Assembly (NCBI GenBank): GCA_045599035.1
Contig: JAZRVI010000032.1
Location: forward strand, 44,418-108,417
Direction: 5' to 3'
DNA from: CATZDY01 sp045599035
GTDB lineage: Bacteria > Bacillota > Desulfotomaculia > Desulfotomaculales > Desulfocucumaceae
DNA: 64,000 bases
In this document: one piece after another, positions 25,105 to 34,796 of the stretch
How the letters are laid out: every line of letters starts with the position of its first letter
Position numbering within the stretch: the stretch's first letter is position 1
Program-made: the position numbers and the translations under genes
The notes under the pieces: model-generated
Seen by the model: the letters and a program-made list of their open reading frames with translations, nothing else
What the model was told of the DNA's origin: nothing
The model's database searches: none

Positions 25105-26204
25105 CAATATCCTCCTGTATATTGTGAGTGGTTCCAAAAAAAGTCATATGGTGTTGGACTCAAGTTGCCAACATAATTGTTTACAAGAAAGAATGCAAAA
25201 GCAAAAAATAGGACTAAACAAACTGCAACTGCTCGTTCTTCCTTTTTAAAATAGTTTGTTACGAATTGAGGCAAGAAAAGTATTTGGCCAACACTAAAAT
25301 ACCAATTTATACGACCAAGGTTAACAGAATAAAGCACAGCACTTATAGCCAATAACGAGTACAAGGACACCAAATGCAAGGTCATATTTTCTTCAGGGGG
25401 TCTAATATATGAAGAGGTTTTTCTTTCACACACATATATACAAATGATTAGCAACAAAAAATATATAATCGGCTTTATAAGATTTAGTTCGGATGAACCA
25501 TACATCCCATAGGAGTCCGCACCGTATTTCGAATAAAAGAATTTTTGAATTACTCCAAGAATCGTTGTACATAAAACACAACAAACTTGGGTGAAAATTA
25601 TATAAACCGATAGCGTATTAGCGTTATAATTTGTCTTGCATAAAAAGTATAACGGAAGAACTGCTATCGCAGATAGATGAAACGTTGAAGCCAGCAGAAC
25701 AAGAGCCGCAAAAGGAACAAAGCGTTTTTCCAGCAAATAATCATAAGCAAACAGACATATAGCAACAGCAATAAACTGCCGAGTCGCATTATGGGCAGCA
25801 AAGTAAGTGCCAAAGAAGACGAACAGTAATGCACTTAGCACAGGCATTAATGAATGCTTTTTAATAAATCGAAAAAAAGAGAAATTAATGAAAATCCCTG
25901 TTACAATATGAAAAATTTGACCATTATCAAATAGTGTACTCAGTACTTTTTGAAAAAGATGATAACCAGGTTCATACATAAGCAATGCATCCATAAAGCT
26001 GAAATGCTTGCTTTTGTAAAAGCTAACAATATAGTTTGCATAATCAGTACCGGGATTTTCGTATCTGAAAATTGTAAAAAAGCATAAAACAATAAAAAGA
26101 CCTCGTAAAAAAGCCTTCTGTGATTTTTCGCGATCCTTCGCAGATAAAGATAGACCCGCAAAAATCAGTGCAGCAACTGCGATATAATTATATAATGCTA
26201 CCAT
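25104..26204 (-). CDS. EpsG-family polysaccharide polymerase
   Basis: A 366-residue protein with about 10-11 membrane helices, starting MVALYNYIAVAALIFAGLSL at 26204 (GAAGG 8 bp upstream). The early FRYENPGTDYANYIVSFYK (about 46-64) is the EpsG signature around the first large loop. EpsG-like proteins act as Wzy-type polymerases. The stretch is more AT-rich than its neighbours, as is usual for such genes. The stop overlaps the next start. A 53-residue open frame lies directly upstream. Confidence 0.88.
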   Translation of the reverse strand: MVALYNYIAVAALIFAGLSLSAKDREKSQKAFLRGLFIVLCFFTIFRYENPGTDYANYIVSFYKSKHFSFMDALLMYEPGYHLFQKVLSTLFDNGQIFHIVTGIFINFSFFRFIKKHSLMPVLSALLFVFFGTYFAAHNATRQFIAVAICLFAYDYLLEKRFVPFAALVLLASTFHLSAIAVLPLYFLCKTNYNANTLSVYIIFTQVCCVLCTTILGVIQKFFYSKYGADSYGMYGSSELNLIKPIIYFLLLIICIYVCERKTSSYIRPPEENMTLHLVSLYSLLAISAVLYSVNLGRINWYFSVGQILFLPQFVTNYFKKEERAVAVCLVLFFAFAFFLVNNYVGNLSPTPYDFFWNHSQYTGGY

Positions 26205-26205
26205 A

Positions 26206-26367
26206 TCATACCTTCTTCCGGTTCTCGTCACTTCTTTGCCCTGAGACGAGCCTTCCTGCACAGAAAACAATACGTTGCTGGTAACTGGAATTTTTTGTAA
26301 GCCAATACATCAGAAAGACAAACGCAAAGTAATATAAAATTTTGAAGATATAAATAATATATGTCAT
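26206..26367 (-). CDS. Possible 53-residue membrane peptide
   Basis: A minus-strand frame from the ATG at 26367 to a TGA at 26206 encodes MTYIIYIFKILYYFAFVFLM, one hydrophobic helix, and then a polar, basic tail. AAAGG lies 8 bp upstream, and the stop codon is 1 bp from the EpsG start, an arrangement that suggests translational coupling. No family is recognised. It may be a real small gene or a leader for the AT-rich EpsG gene. Confidence 0.4.
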   Translation of the reverse strand: MTYIIYIFKILYYFAFVFLMYWLTKNSSYQQRIVFCAGRLVSGQRSDENRKKV

Positions 26368-26448
26368 AGTATCTGCCTTTACTCTGATAATGTGAGGCTG
26401 ATGACATCAGTACAGCGCAATTTACTTGGTGCGTTTGTTGCCGTGTTG

Positions 26449-27390
26449 CTATCCATCAATCTTTGGCAGTTCAATCCAACTACCAAGTATACTATCCCAC
26501 TCTGGTGGATCGAATATTCCCATACCGCCCCAATGATGGAAAGTCAATTCGCCGACAAATGGTTTCCCATCACACACATATATATCGACCCTCAAAAAAG
26601 CTCTATCTCCGCAGAGTTTTTCTGCGATAGATTTCATTTCTTCAAATGCATCTGGTTTATTAAACACTACTGACGAGGCCGGATAAATACAAGATAATGG
26701 AATGCGGTTGAAATCTGCATCGTAGAAGTCGTTATAATGCGGTTCCCCTTTGTCTCTGTCTCCCCATGCACAGGAAATAATTCTTGGTACGCCATTAAAG
26801 CAGAAGAAATCATACTCGACTAAAGGTGAACCATCGCTATTTTCCAAAAGTTTTTCAGCCAAAATAACTGGCTTAATATTTTTATACTGCCACTCGCGTC
26901 CAACGCTGTAGTAATTTGTACTAAGGGATTTTGCAAGCTTCTTTTTTGCCGCATCTATATCAAAATGTTCTTTTTTTCGGCAGATTGATAATCCGCCGCA
27001 ATCGTGATTGCACTTAATAACAAATTGCTCCGGCAAGCAATTAAAATCAACATCATCTGGCGAATTCCAGACACCATAAAGGGGAACAACATATGTTTCT
27101 CCAACTCGTTCACGGATATATTCTCTTGCCCGATACTTGTCCGCCATTATGGTGTATAGCGGCTTTCGGTCATGCAGCTTCAGCCATTGTAGCTTTTCGT
27201 TAAAGGTCTGAGGGTTGTCGAGATTCAATTCATAGCCCACATTCTCTTTAAACTTCCGTTTTAGAAATTCTTCATCGCTCATTTCCCGCAAACGATCTGT
27301 TTTTATCCTTGCTACAGTATGATAAAGTCTTGAAAAGAGAGCATTGTCCTTTGATAATGCTCTAAGCTTCATTTTGAGATTATGATTCAT
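26449..27390 (-). CDS. TupA-like ATP-grasp protein
   Basis: The 313-residue protein has the features of the ATP-grasp TupA family often annotated as a glycosyltransferase: NPQTFNEKLQWLKLHDR (about 60-76), DKYRAREYI, PEQFVIKCNHDCGG (about 120-133), and a late FLRVDIYVCDGKPFVGELTFHHWGG with metal-binding acidic residues. It probably adds an amino acid or similar group to the polysaccharide. It lies between glycosyltransferase genes in the island. The substrate is not known. Confidence 0.85.
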   Translation of the reverse strand: MNHNLKMKLRALSKDNALFSRLYHTVARIKTDRLREMSDEEFLKRKFKENVGYELNLDNPQTFNEKLQWLKLHDRKPLYTIMADKYRAREYIRERVGETYVVPLYGVWNSPDDVDFNCLPEQFVIKCNHDCGGLSICRKKEHFDIDAAKKKLAKSLSTNYYSVGREWQYKNIKPVILAEKLLENSDGSPLVEYDFFCFNGVPRIISCAWGDRDKGEPHYNDFYDADFNRIPLSCIYPASSVVFNKPDAFEEMKSIAEKLCGDRAFLRVDIYVCDGKPFVGELTFHHWGGMGIFDPPEWDSILGSWIELPKIDG

Positions 27391-27410
27391 ATTCTTTCTC
27401 CTACAAAAAA

Positions 27411-28520
27411 TCAGAACAGCTTCTCATATTCCATGACAGTTTTTTCTATACTAAAATTCTGCATAACAATGTCTTTGTTTCTGTTTGAAATCGCATTCCT
27501 TACATCTGGCAAAACAGCAAGGTTGCTCTCCATAATAGTGCAAAGCTTCTCGCTGTCTTGTGCAGGCACAATCTTTCTGTCATCTGATAGTATTCGCCGC
27601 ACATCTCCCACATCCGTTGCTACGCACAGGCAGCCACAGGCCATTGCCTGAATCAGCGTATTGGGAAATGCCTCGCCTGCTGAGTGAAGCACATATAGAT
27701 CACATCCAGCCATGAGACGCGGCACATCATGCCGCATACCGAGCAGGAAGATATCTTCCCCAATCGTTAATCCATTTTTTAGGCATAAGTCAGAGATTTT
27801 TTTATCGTTTCTTTCCACACCGCCACCGCACATGACCGCCACTGTATTGGACTTTTCTTTGTGTAGCAGAGCAAACGCTTGGATAAAGGTCGGAATGTCC
27901 TTGATAGGATGATTTTTTGTGACGGCGAGAAGGACTTGCTGATTGTCGCTGATGCCAAGCTCTGCACGAAGCGATACTCCAGCGTCCGGCATAGGTCTGA
28001 ATTCTGCACAATCTACGCCGTTATCAAGTGTGATTCCTTTTTCTGAGCAGTAGCCAATTTCTTCATGTACTTTGCGAGCCTGTTGCCCGTTGTAAGCAAT
28101 TACTGAGACCTTTGTACTCCGCTTTGCACACCAGCGATTGATTTTCAGCGTTGTAGCACTATTCACAGCAGGGTCAAGATTGCTGTGCCGAATATTCCAC
28201 ACAATGCGTTTGACTCCCGCCAACTTACCAAGATAATACCCGATCAGATTTGCGTGGTACATCCAGCAGCACAGTGTATCCGAGCCTTTGATTTCTCTGA
28301 AAATACGAACTAATGACGGAACAGGTTTTTTGTGCAAAGAGACCTCCACAACAGGAATTCCCATCTGCCGGATTAAATCTTCGTAATAATGTGACTCACC
28401 AAGGCTGATTACTTTATAATGCAAATCAGAATTTGTTCTGTATTTGAGCACCTGATAGAGCATGGTCTCTGCACCGCCTTTGCCGAGGCCAACGGTCAGA
28501 TGCGTAACTCGATTTGGCAT
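27411..28520 (-). CDS. Glycosyltransferase, GT4/GT-B type
   Basis: The 369-residue protein has the GT-B fold: an N-terminal glycine motif TVGLGKGGAETML (about 9-21), and a C-terminal nucleotide-sugar domain with LYVLHSAGEAFPNTLIQAMACG (the E-x7-E type motif) and ATDVGDVRRIL. It is a retaining glycosyltransferase acting on the cytoplasmic face. Its start overlaps the stop of the 4-epimerase gene (TAATG). The sugar transferred is unknown. Confidence 0.9.
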   Translation of the reverse strand: MPNRVTHLTVGLGKGGAETMLYQVLKYRTNSDLHYKVISLGESHYYEDLIRQMGIPVVEVSLHKKPVPSLVRIFREIKGSDTLCCWMYHANLIGYYLGKLAGVKRIVWNIRHSNLDPAVNSATTLKINRWCAKRSTKVSVIAYNGQQARKVHEEIGYCSEKGITLDNGVDCAEFRPMPDAGVSLRAELGISDNQQVLLAVTKNHPIKDIPTFIQAFALLHKEKSNTVAVMCGGGVERNDKKISDLCLKNGLTIGEDIFLLGMRHDVPRLMAGCDLYVLHSAGEAFPNTLIQAMACGCLCVATDVGDVRRILSDDRKIVPAQDSEKLCTIMESNLAVLPDVRNAISNRNKDIVMQNFSIEKTVMEYEKLF

Positions 28521-29494
28521 TACAAGTTCTCCCTATACCACGCAATGGCCTCGTTCAACCCCCGTTCAAAATCATACTCCGGCTCATAGCCCAGCAGACG
28601 TTTCGCTTTAGAAATATCCGCATTGCTGTGCTTGATGTCACCGGCACGGTCAGGGCCGAAAATTGGCTCGATGTCCACGCCGAGTGCACGGGTCAATGCA
28701 TAGTAAATATCGATCAGATATTCACGCCCGCCATAGGCGATGTTGAACGCCTCGCCGTCCGCCTCTTTCGGTGCAAGGCAGGCTTTCAGGTTCGCTTCGA
28801 TGACGTCCTCTATGTAGGTGAAGTCCCGGCTCTGCTTGCCGTCACCATTGATCGTCGGACGCTCACCGTCCAACAGCTGCTTGATAAACTTCGGGATCAC
28901 CGCAGCATAAGCACCGTTGGGATCCTGCCTGCGTCCAAACACATTAAAATAGCGAAGACCGACGGTTTTCAGTCCATAATGCCGTGTGTACTGCTTCGCC
29001 CATTCCTCGTCAGCTCTTTTTGTCAATGCATAAGGGGAGAGCAAGTTGCCTTCTCTGCCTTCCGTTTTGGGAAGGATAGGCTCATCGCCGTAGACGGAAC
29101 TGGAGGAAGCATAGACAAAAGTTTTAACGCCGTTCTGCCGTGCCGCCTCCATCATATTCAGCGTACCTTGGATGTTGTTAGCACAATAGTAGAGTGGCAT
29201 TTCAATGCTGCGAGGGACGCTGCCCCACGCTGCCTCATTGAGAACATAGTCTACGCCCTTGCAAGCCTTCATGCAGGTTTCCAGGTCTTTGATATCACCT
29301 TTGATGAATTCATAATTCGGATTGCCGACAAACAGATCAACATTTGCCTGCTTTCCCGCAGACAGGTCATCCAGGCAGCGAACACGATAACCCATTTTCA
29401 AAATTGCCTCGCAAAGGTTGGAACCGATGAAGCCCGCACCACCGGTGACGAGGAACAAGGATTCTTTCGGAAAAATTAAATTTTGATAACTCAT
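28520..29494 (-). CDS. UDP-N-acetylglucosamine 4-epimerase-like SDR (WbpP type)
   Basis: The 324-residue protein starts MSYQNLIFPKES at 29494 (TTGGAGG 8 bp upstream). It has FLVTGGAGFIGSNLCEAIL (NAD site), YASSSSVYGDEP and the catalytic SPYALTKRADEEW, followed by LRYFNVFGRRQDPNGAYAAV, characteristic of WbpP/TviC epimerases acting on HexNAc sugars. With the adjacent dehydrogenase it forms the WbpO/WbpP-type pair that gives UDP-GalNAc uronic acid. It overlaps the GT4 gene downstream by 1 bp. Substrate assignment is by family resemblance. Confidence 0.88.
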   Translation of the reverse strand: MSYQNLIFPKESLFLVTGGAGFIGSNLCEAILKMGYRVRCLDDLSAGKQANVDLFVGNPNYEFIKGDIKDLETCMKACKGVDYVLNEAAWGSVPRSIEMPLYYCANNIQGTLNMMEAARQNGVKTFVYASSSSVYGDEPILPKTEGREGNLLSPYALTKRADEEWAKQYTRHYGLKTVGLRYFNVFGRRQDPNGAYAAVIPKFIKQLLDGERPTINGDGKQSRDFTYIEDVIEANLKACLAPKEADGEAFNIAYGGREYLIDIYYALTRALGVDIEPIFGPDRAGDIKHSNADISKAKRLLGYEPEYDFERGLNEAIAWYRENL

Positions 29495-29496
29495 GA

Positions 29497-30816
29497 TTAC
29501 AGCCTCCAATAACGATAGCCGAGGGCTTTCAGCTCGTCTTTACTGCGAACGCCCTTGACATCAATGATAACATTCTTACTGTTCTCTTTTTCTGCAAACA
29601 TCTTTGCGATGTCCTCATTGGTAAGTGCCTTGAACTCCTTGTGCGCCACAGCGATAATCAGGCAATCGAGGTCATGGAACTCGTTCAAAGGAACCAGATC
29701 AACGCCATAGAAACGCTTGGCATCCGGTGCATCGGCAACAGGATCGCAGACGACAGGTTCAATACCGAACTCTCTGAGTTCTTTGAGAATATCGTTTACC
29801 TTGGAGTTTCTGGCATCGGAACAATCCTCTTTGAAGGTAATACCGAGAACGCCAACTTTCGCATTCTTGATGCTCTTGTCAGCCGCAATGAGCTGCTTTA
29901 CCGTCTGCTCTGCGATATATTTGCCCATATCATCGTTTATACGTCTGCCGCTGAGAATGATCTGGCTGTGGTATCCAAACTGCTCCGCACGATAGGTCAA
30001 ATAATAGGGATCAATACCAATGCAGTGTCCACCAACAAGCCCCGGACGGAAGGGAAGAAAGTTCCACTTTGTTCCGGCAGCTTCCAGTACTTCCAATGTA
30101 TCAATGCCCATTTTATTAAAGATGATGGAAAGCTCATTCATAAACGCAATATTGATATCGCGCTGGCTGTTTTCAATAACCTTGGCAGCTTCTGCCACTT
30201 TGATGCAGGATGCTTTATGTACGCCTGCTTCCACGACAATGCTGTAAACATTTGCAATCTCTTCAAGAGATTCCGCATCCATGCCGGAGACGATCTTCTT
30301 GATTGTCGTAAGGCGATGCACTTTGTCGCCGGGATTGATGCGCTCCGGCGAATAGCCCACTTTGAAGTCAACGCCGCATTTGAGCCCGGATTCTTTTTCA
30401 AGAACCGGGATGCAGATTTCCTCGGTCACGCCGGGATATACCGTGGATTCATAGACTACGATAGAACCTTTTGTCAGATTTCGTCCGACGATTTCAGAAG
30501 AACCGATTACAGGGGTAAGGTCGGGCGTGGTATCATCATTGACAGGTGTCGGAACGGCAACAATGATGAATTTTGCTTCTCTGAGCTTAGTTTCATCGCT
30601 TGTCCATTCAACGGAGCAGTTTTTTATCGCCTCGTCGCCGACTTCCTGTGTCGGATCAATGCCATTTTTGTAGGCTTCGATTTTTGCTCTGTTGATGTCA
30701 AATCCGATAACTTCGACATGCTTGGAAAACTCGACGGCAATCGGCATACCGACATAGCCAAGACCGACAAGGGCAATTTTGTCCTGTCTGTTTACAATTC
30801 TTTCGTAAAGGCTCAT
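29497..30816 (-). CDS. Nucleotide-sugar dehydrogenase (UDP-HexNAc 6-dehydrogenase, TviB/WbpO type)
   Basis: The 439-residue enzyme begins MSLYERIVNRQDKIALVGLGYVGMPIAVEF (NAD site), with the active-site cysteine in PGLVGGHCIGIDPYYLTYRA (about 265) and GITFKEDCSDARNSK near residue 325. It oxidises C6 of a UDP-sugar to a uronic acid. The close pairing with a WbpP-like epimerase 2 bp downstream suggests UDP-GlcNAc/GalNAc as the substrate. It overlaps the upstream glycosyltransferase by 4 bp. Confidence 0.92.
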   Translation of the reverse strand: MSLYERIVNRQDKIALVGLGYVGMPIAVEFSKHVEVIGFDINRAKIEAYKNGIDPTQEVGDEAIKNCSVEWTSDETKLREAKFIIVAVPTPVNDDTTPDLTPVIGSSEIVGRNLTKGSIVVYESTVYPGVTEEICIPVLEKESGLKCGVDFKVGYSPERINPGDKVHRLTTIKKIVSGMDAESLEEIANVYSIVVEAGVHKASCIKVAEAAKVIENSQRDINIAFMNELSIIFNKMGIDTLEVLEAAGTKWNFLPFRPGLVGGHCIGIDPYYLTYRAEQFGYHSQIILSGRRINDDMGKYIAEQTVKQLIAADKSIKNAKVGVLGITFKEDCSDARNSKVNDILKELREFGIEPVVCDPVADAPDAKRFYGVDLVPLNEFHDLDCLIIAVAHKEFKALTNEDIAKMFAEKENSKNVIIDVKGVRSKDELKALGYRYWRL

Positions 30817-31913
30817 TTTTTAGTTTCCTTTCCTGCTTCGTTGATTTGATATAGATAAGCTTGTACCACTTGCTTCCTATCAAACTCCTGCTCCATCTTT
30901 TTGCGTCCGGCGGCACCCATAGCAACCTTTTGTGCATATGGTAGGGCAAGAAACTTCTCGATAGCTTCGGTGAGCGCAGAGGCGCTTTTCGCCTCAAAAC
31001 CGATGCCGCTCATACCGTCATCAAAGGTTTCCATGCACCCCGGAACATTGGAAGCAAGAATCGGACGGCCTGTGGAAGCACCTTCCAAACATACATTACA
31101 GATTCCCTCATGATAAGAAGGCATAACGACAGCCCAACAATCTCTGTAGAATCCATGCATTTCACTTTGAACACCGAGGTAATGGATAAGTCCGTTTGCT
31201 TCAAATTCTTTCACGATAGGCTGAAGATCTTCATCAAATCCGCCGATCAGATCGAACTGCACATCCGGATGGATCGATTTGACTGTCTTAGCTGCTTCCA
31301 GCAATTCCATAATTCCCTTGTCACGCATGATTCGCCCAACAAAGGTCAGGCGAACAGGTGTATCTTCCGGGGGATACGACTCAAAGCAATGCTGTTCCAG
31401 ATTCACGCCGGAGCCTGAAACAAGCCGGTGATTTCGCCCGATGTGTAATCTTTCAAACAATTCTTTGTTTGTGGAATTCTGAAACATGACCGCAGAGGCT
31501 TTTTTCAGACCGAGGCGATACAGGAATACCACGAGCTTTTGCAGCAAACCTGGATTCTCCAGCGAAGTACCAAGCCCCGTGATTGTCGATATGTACGGCA
31601 CATGCGCCAGTCGGCAGGCTAAACCACCGTACACGTTTGGCTTCACCGTATACGTCAGTACCACATCGGGCTTGATGTCCCGCAGCAGCTTTCTATAAGT
31701 ACGGAAAAGGGAAACGTCTTTGATGGGATTCATTCCGCGACGGTTAAAGGGAGCAGGAATAAGTTCGCAACCCATTTCAATTATTTTTTCGTCACGGGAA
31801 CCGTGCGGAGAGGATATAATAACCCGATTCCTTTCCGTGAGCAGGCACTGCAGTAATTCTCTTCGGAATGAATATAATCCACCTGTCGCATTTGTCAAAA
31901 TCAATACCGTCAA
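30813..31913 (-). CDS. Glycosyltransferase family 4
   Basis: The 366-residue GT-B protein has ATGGLYSFRRELLQCLL at the N-terminus, the central ISTITGLGTSLENPG, LTFVGRIMRDKGIMELLEAA (about 190-209) and a C-terminal PSYHEGICNVCLEGASTGRPILASNVPG (EGx-E motif). It resembles CapM/WbbC-type enzymes that add N-acetylated hexoses in capsule or O-antigen clusters. It overlaps the dehydrogenase gene by 4 bp (ATGA). Confidence 0.92.
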   Translation of the reverse strand: MTVLILTNATGGLYSFRRELLQCLLTERNRVIISSPHGSRDEKIIEMGCELIPAPFNRRGMNPIKDVSLFRTYRKLLRDIKPDVVLTYTVKPNVYGGLACRLAHVPYISTITGLGTSLENPGLLQKLVVFLYRLGLKKASAVMFQNSTNKELFERLHIGRNHRLVSGSGVNLEQHCFESYPPEDTPVRLTFVGRIMRDKGIMELLEAAKTVKSIHPDVQFDLIGGFDEDLQPIVKEFEANGLIHYLGVQSEMHGFYRDCWAVVMPSYHEGICNVCLEGASTGRPILASNVPGCMETFDDGMSGIGFEAKSASALTEAIEKFLALPYAQKVAMGAAGRKKMEQEFDRKQVVQAYLYQINEAGKETKK

Positions 31914-31935
31914 AGTTTTCGTCCCCTAATCATTT

Positions 31936-33218
31936 TTAATTCGGTATATAGTTACAAACCGTTTTCTTAAACTTTCCCGACGCAAGTGCCGGAATGCCGT
32001 TCACATGCTCAATCGTAATATTCGCATCACCGCCGAGGATGCTCTTCAAATGGTTGACCAGCTCATCGTCCGTATAAACGCCCTTTGCACCGTTTACTTT
32101 GAGGACATATTCCTTGGCACCTTCCTGAATAAACTGATACTGCTTGAGTTTCTCAAATTTCCACATATATACACTCCAGGTATGAGAGGTAAGTCTCCGC
32201 CCCTGCGTATCATAGATCGCATCCACTCTACGCCCCTGAATAGTCTTTAACTCTGTTACCCAGCCGTCCTTCTCCGCAGCCTTGATGGCAAGATCGCCGG
32301 TATCATAGCGAATCAGCGGTACGGCAAAGCTGTAGAGGTCGGTTACAATAATTCTGCCGACCTCGCCGATCTCGGCAGGCTCGTCACAGTCCTGTTTCAG
32401 GATTTCGATCTTGAAGCTTGCAATATTGACTTTAAAGCTGTCGGAGCAATCCTCAGACTGCCCTAAGAAGCCGTTTTCTTCATTGCTGTAACGGTCAATC
32501 ACCTTACAGCCAACCGTTTCCTTAATCATCTGCTTCATTTCCATCCCAAGCACCTCGGAGCCACTGATGAATGTTCTGGTATGGAACATATCAGGTGTAT
32601 CTCCCTTTTGCCGCAAATAGCGAGCGAGATACTCATAGGTTGAGGCATAAGCAAGGCAGGAGTTGATATAAGGACGCTTTTTCAGGCGCTGACGGATTTC
32701 CTCCAATGTTGCATCATCAAGATGCAGAATGTTAATCGGTGTGAGATTCTGCATCCAAAGTCACGCTTGGATTTGCGGTTTTTCTCCGTCCATACACGGA
32801 AGTAGATGTATGGCTGTCCCAGCTTCTGATCCGCAAGCTCGTTGAAATAGACAAGCTCCGCCAACTGACGCTTGCACTTATTCATATCCCATTCCATGGT
32901 AAACGGCGTTCCGGTGGAACCGCTTGTTGACATATAATGGACAGGTTTTCCAAGCAGTGCTTTTGCGTGCATATCATCCCAACGGGATTTGATGTCGTTT
33001 TTGTTGATGATCGGGAAGCTGCCAAAATCGGCTGCGTTGCAGCCTTTATAAAATTCCGTTTGTTCAACGCTCCATTGGAGCAGTTGCTCCAACTGCTCCA
33101 CATTGGGGTTCCCCAATGTGTTTCGCGTCTTTACATCTATATAGTGCCGCTTGATCTCTCCGCTGCGTAGAGCATCCAGCATCCAAAAGCCGGTGCGTCT
33201 GATCCAATCAGTAAGCAT
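31936..33218 (-). pseudogene. CapK / phenylacetate-CoA-ligase-like adenylate enzyme, frameshifted
   Basis: Two overlapping frames make one protein. The 5' frame (33218 to about 32765) has the AMP-binding motif YMSTSGSTGTPFTMEWD; the 3' frame (about 32754-31936) continues with MQNLTPINILHLDDATLEEI and GYI-type C-terminal motifs (VTDLYSFAVPLIRYDTGDLA). They join near 32750-32770, where a 1- or 2-base shift is needed after RVWTEKNRKSKRDF. CapK-like enzymes are part of many capsule clusters. Either the gene is dead or the shift is a sequence error. Confidence 0.85.
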
Positions 33219-33222
33219 GCCT

Positions 33223-33858
33223 TTATCCCTTCCTCACCATAACTTCGTTGTACTTCATCATCACAATGCCTTCCTCATAGGCACCGATACGTTTTTCGTT
33301 CGCCACGCCGTTAAGGTTGTTCTCGATCAGTTTCATGTGGTCAACGCCACACTCGTAAGCGTGAGGATAACCGCCGCCAAAACGAGGATTGACCTCGGAA
33401 ATGTAGTATTCGCCACCAATTTCAAAAATATCGATGTCGATCTGACCGTTCCAGCCGCATTCCGTTACAAACTTCTCAATCAAGGAAAAGAGTTTCGGAT
33501 CCTTAAAACTGACCGCCTTGTCTGTCTCACCGGCACGCATAAGAAGCTTTTGCTTCGTGAAAATTGAAACCACTTCATGCGAAATCAAGTCAATATAGAC
33601 ATCTGCACCGATTTCCTGCCCTTTTAAGTACTCCTGAATCATCAGTCCATCACTGTGGGCAAACAGCAAGTCGACCGTCTCGCAGTCATCCACCTTATTG
33701 ATGGCGATAGAGGCACTGCCACGAATTGGCTTGACGAACACAGGGAATGTCGCTGTTCCGGCATCCAGATCACAGTAAAAATCCGCTTTGTTGTCGTAGC
33801 TTTTGGCACAGCGATAACCATGTTCTTTCAACCAGTGATACATCAGCATTTTGTCCAA
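33223..33858 (-). pseudogene. ATP-grasp enzyme, C-terminal part fused to LicD fragment
   Basis: This frame (211 residues from an internal ATG; coding similarity seems to begin a little upstream near 33890 with SDYACCERALDKMLMYHWL) contains the ATP-grasp core: FPVFVKPIRGSASIAI (P-loop-like), DGLMIQEYLKGQEIGADVY, and the metal-binding ISEVNPRFGGGYPHAYE. The N-terminal pre-ATP-grasp domain (about 90 residues) is gone and the LicD 5' part sits in its place in another frame. It would otherwise resemble the amber-interrupted ATP-grasp gene at 34793-35737. Probably inactive. Confidence 0.7.
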
Positions 33859-34133
33859 TGCCCGCTCACAGCACGCATAGTCGGATCCAATTCTTTTTCA
33901 ACTACACACAAGAATTTATTATAGTTATGTCTATCAAATGAGATATCTATATCGTCATCCCATGGTACAAAGCCCTTATGCCTTATTGCTCCAATCAACG
34001 AGCCATCACTTATTGTGTATTTTATTCCATGTTTTATGCAAAGCCCATCAATATATTCCATAATAGGGATATAGTATTGTTGCATTTCAAGGGTGCCATA
34101 TTTATTTTCAACATCCATACTGTTTTCCTCCAT
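33843..34133 (-). pseudogene. LicD-family nucleotidyltransferase, N-terminal fragment
   Basis: The first about 85 residues are clear LicD: QQYYIPIMEYIDGLCIKHGI, then DGSLIGAIRHKGFVPWDDDID with the DDD metal motif. LicD enzymes transfer phosphocholine or similar groups onto surface glycans and are 250-300 residues long; this one stops after 96. The last 11 residues come from another frame of the neighbouring ATP-grasp gene. The join near 33885-33895 indicates a deletion or recombination that fused two island genes. GGAG lies upstream of the start. Confidence 0.8.
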
Positions 34134-34178
34134 TAATTAAGAATAGTTAAAAGCTCTGATATATTTTCAATTGTCATA

Positions 34179-34796
34179 TCAAAATATTTTTTCAGCTTTA
34201 TTGAAATATAACCCTTCGATATTATGAAAAAAGCAACTCTTCATTCCCAATTGCTGTGGTGCCTGAAAATCTTTCTGCACATTGTCTCCGACATACACCA
34301 TCTGATCAAAAGGAACTCCCAACTTTTCCTGCATCAATCGAAACGCAGTATCATTCGGCTTTCGAAATTCCACACCACCAAGTTCGTCTGTTATAATGAT
34401 TTTGTCAAACAGGCTTTCTATGCCAAGTGCCTTGATTTTCGCTCTTTGCCCTTTAGGGCGTCCATCTGTAATCAGGCCAAGTTTGCGACCGCTTTCTCTT
34501 ATTCTGGCAAGCATCTCATATACGCCGGGATACATGCTGATATTCGGCTTATGGTTTCTATATGCTGCAAGCACCTGCTCTTTTTGATTCGGCATCACCG
34601 TGTCAAATGCAGGCTTTCCCTCCAGAAACGCCTGCCAAAGTTCATTGAAATGGTTTGGTGCCGCCGCTAAAAACCCGCTACGCACATAATCTTTTTCGGA
34701 ATAGAGCGTATCGTCCAAATCGAAGATGACTGCGTCTATTCCGTCGAGATGCTTTTCGATATCTAAAATGTTGTTAATTTCAATCATTTCAATCAT
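34179..34796 (-). CDS. HAD-superfamily hydrolase
   Basis: The 205-residue protein has the HAD nucleophile motif AVIFDLDDTLYSEKDYVRSG (about 20-39), motif II in LGLITDGRPKGQRAKI and motifs III/IV in FRKPNDTAF...VYVGDNVQKDF. It is probably a small phosphatase acting on a sugar phosphate precursor or on an intermediate of the ATP-grasp reaction. It overlaps the ATP-grasp pseudogene by 4 bp. The exact substrate is unknown. Confidence 0.88.
   Translation of the reverse strand: MIEMIEINNILDIEKHLDGIDAVIFDLDDTLYSEKDYVRSGFLAAAPNHFNELWQAFLEGKPAFDTVMPNQKEQVLAAYRNHKPNISMYPGVYEMLARIRESGRKLGLITDGRPKGQRAKIKALGIESLFDKIIITDELGGVEFRKPNDTAFRLMQEKLGVPFDQMVYVGDNVQKDFQAPQQLGMKSCFFHNIEGLYFNKAEKIF

Noticed and set aside
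28514..29479. 321-codon open frame on the plus strand
   Set aside because: It is antisense to the WbpP-like epimerase gene and has no motifs or ribosome site.
29641..30849. 402-codon open frame on the plus strand
   Set aside because: It is antisense to the UDP-sugar dehydrogenase gene, whose motifs (GLGYVGMPIA, GGHCIGIDP) are complete. The plus-strand product has no recognisable domain.
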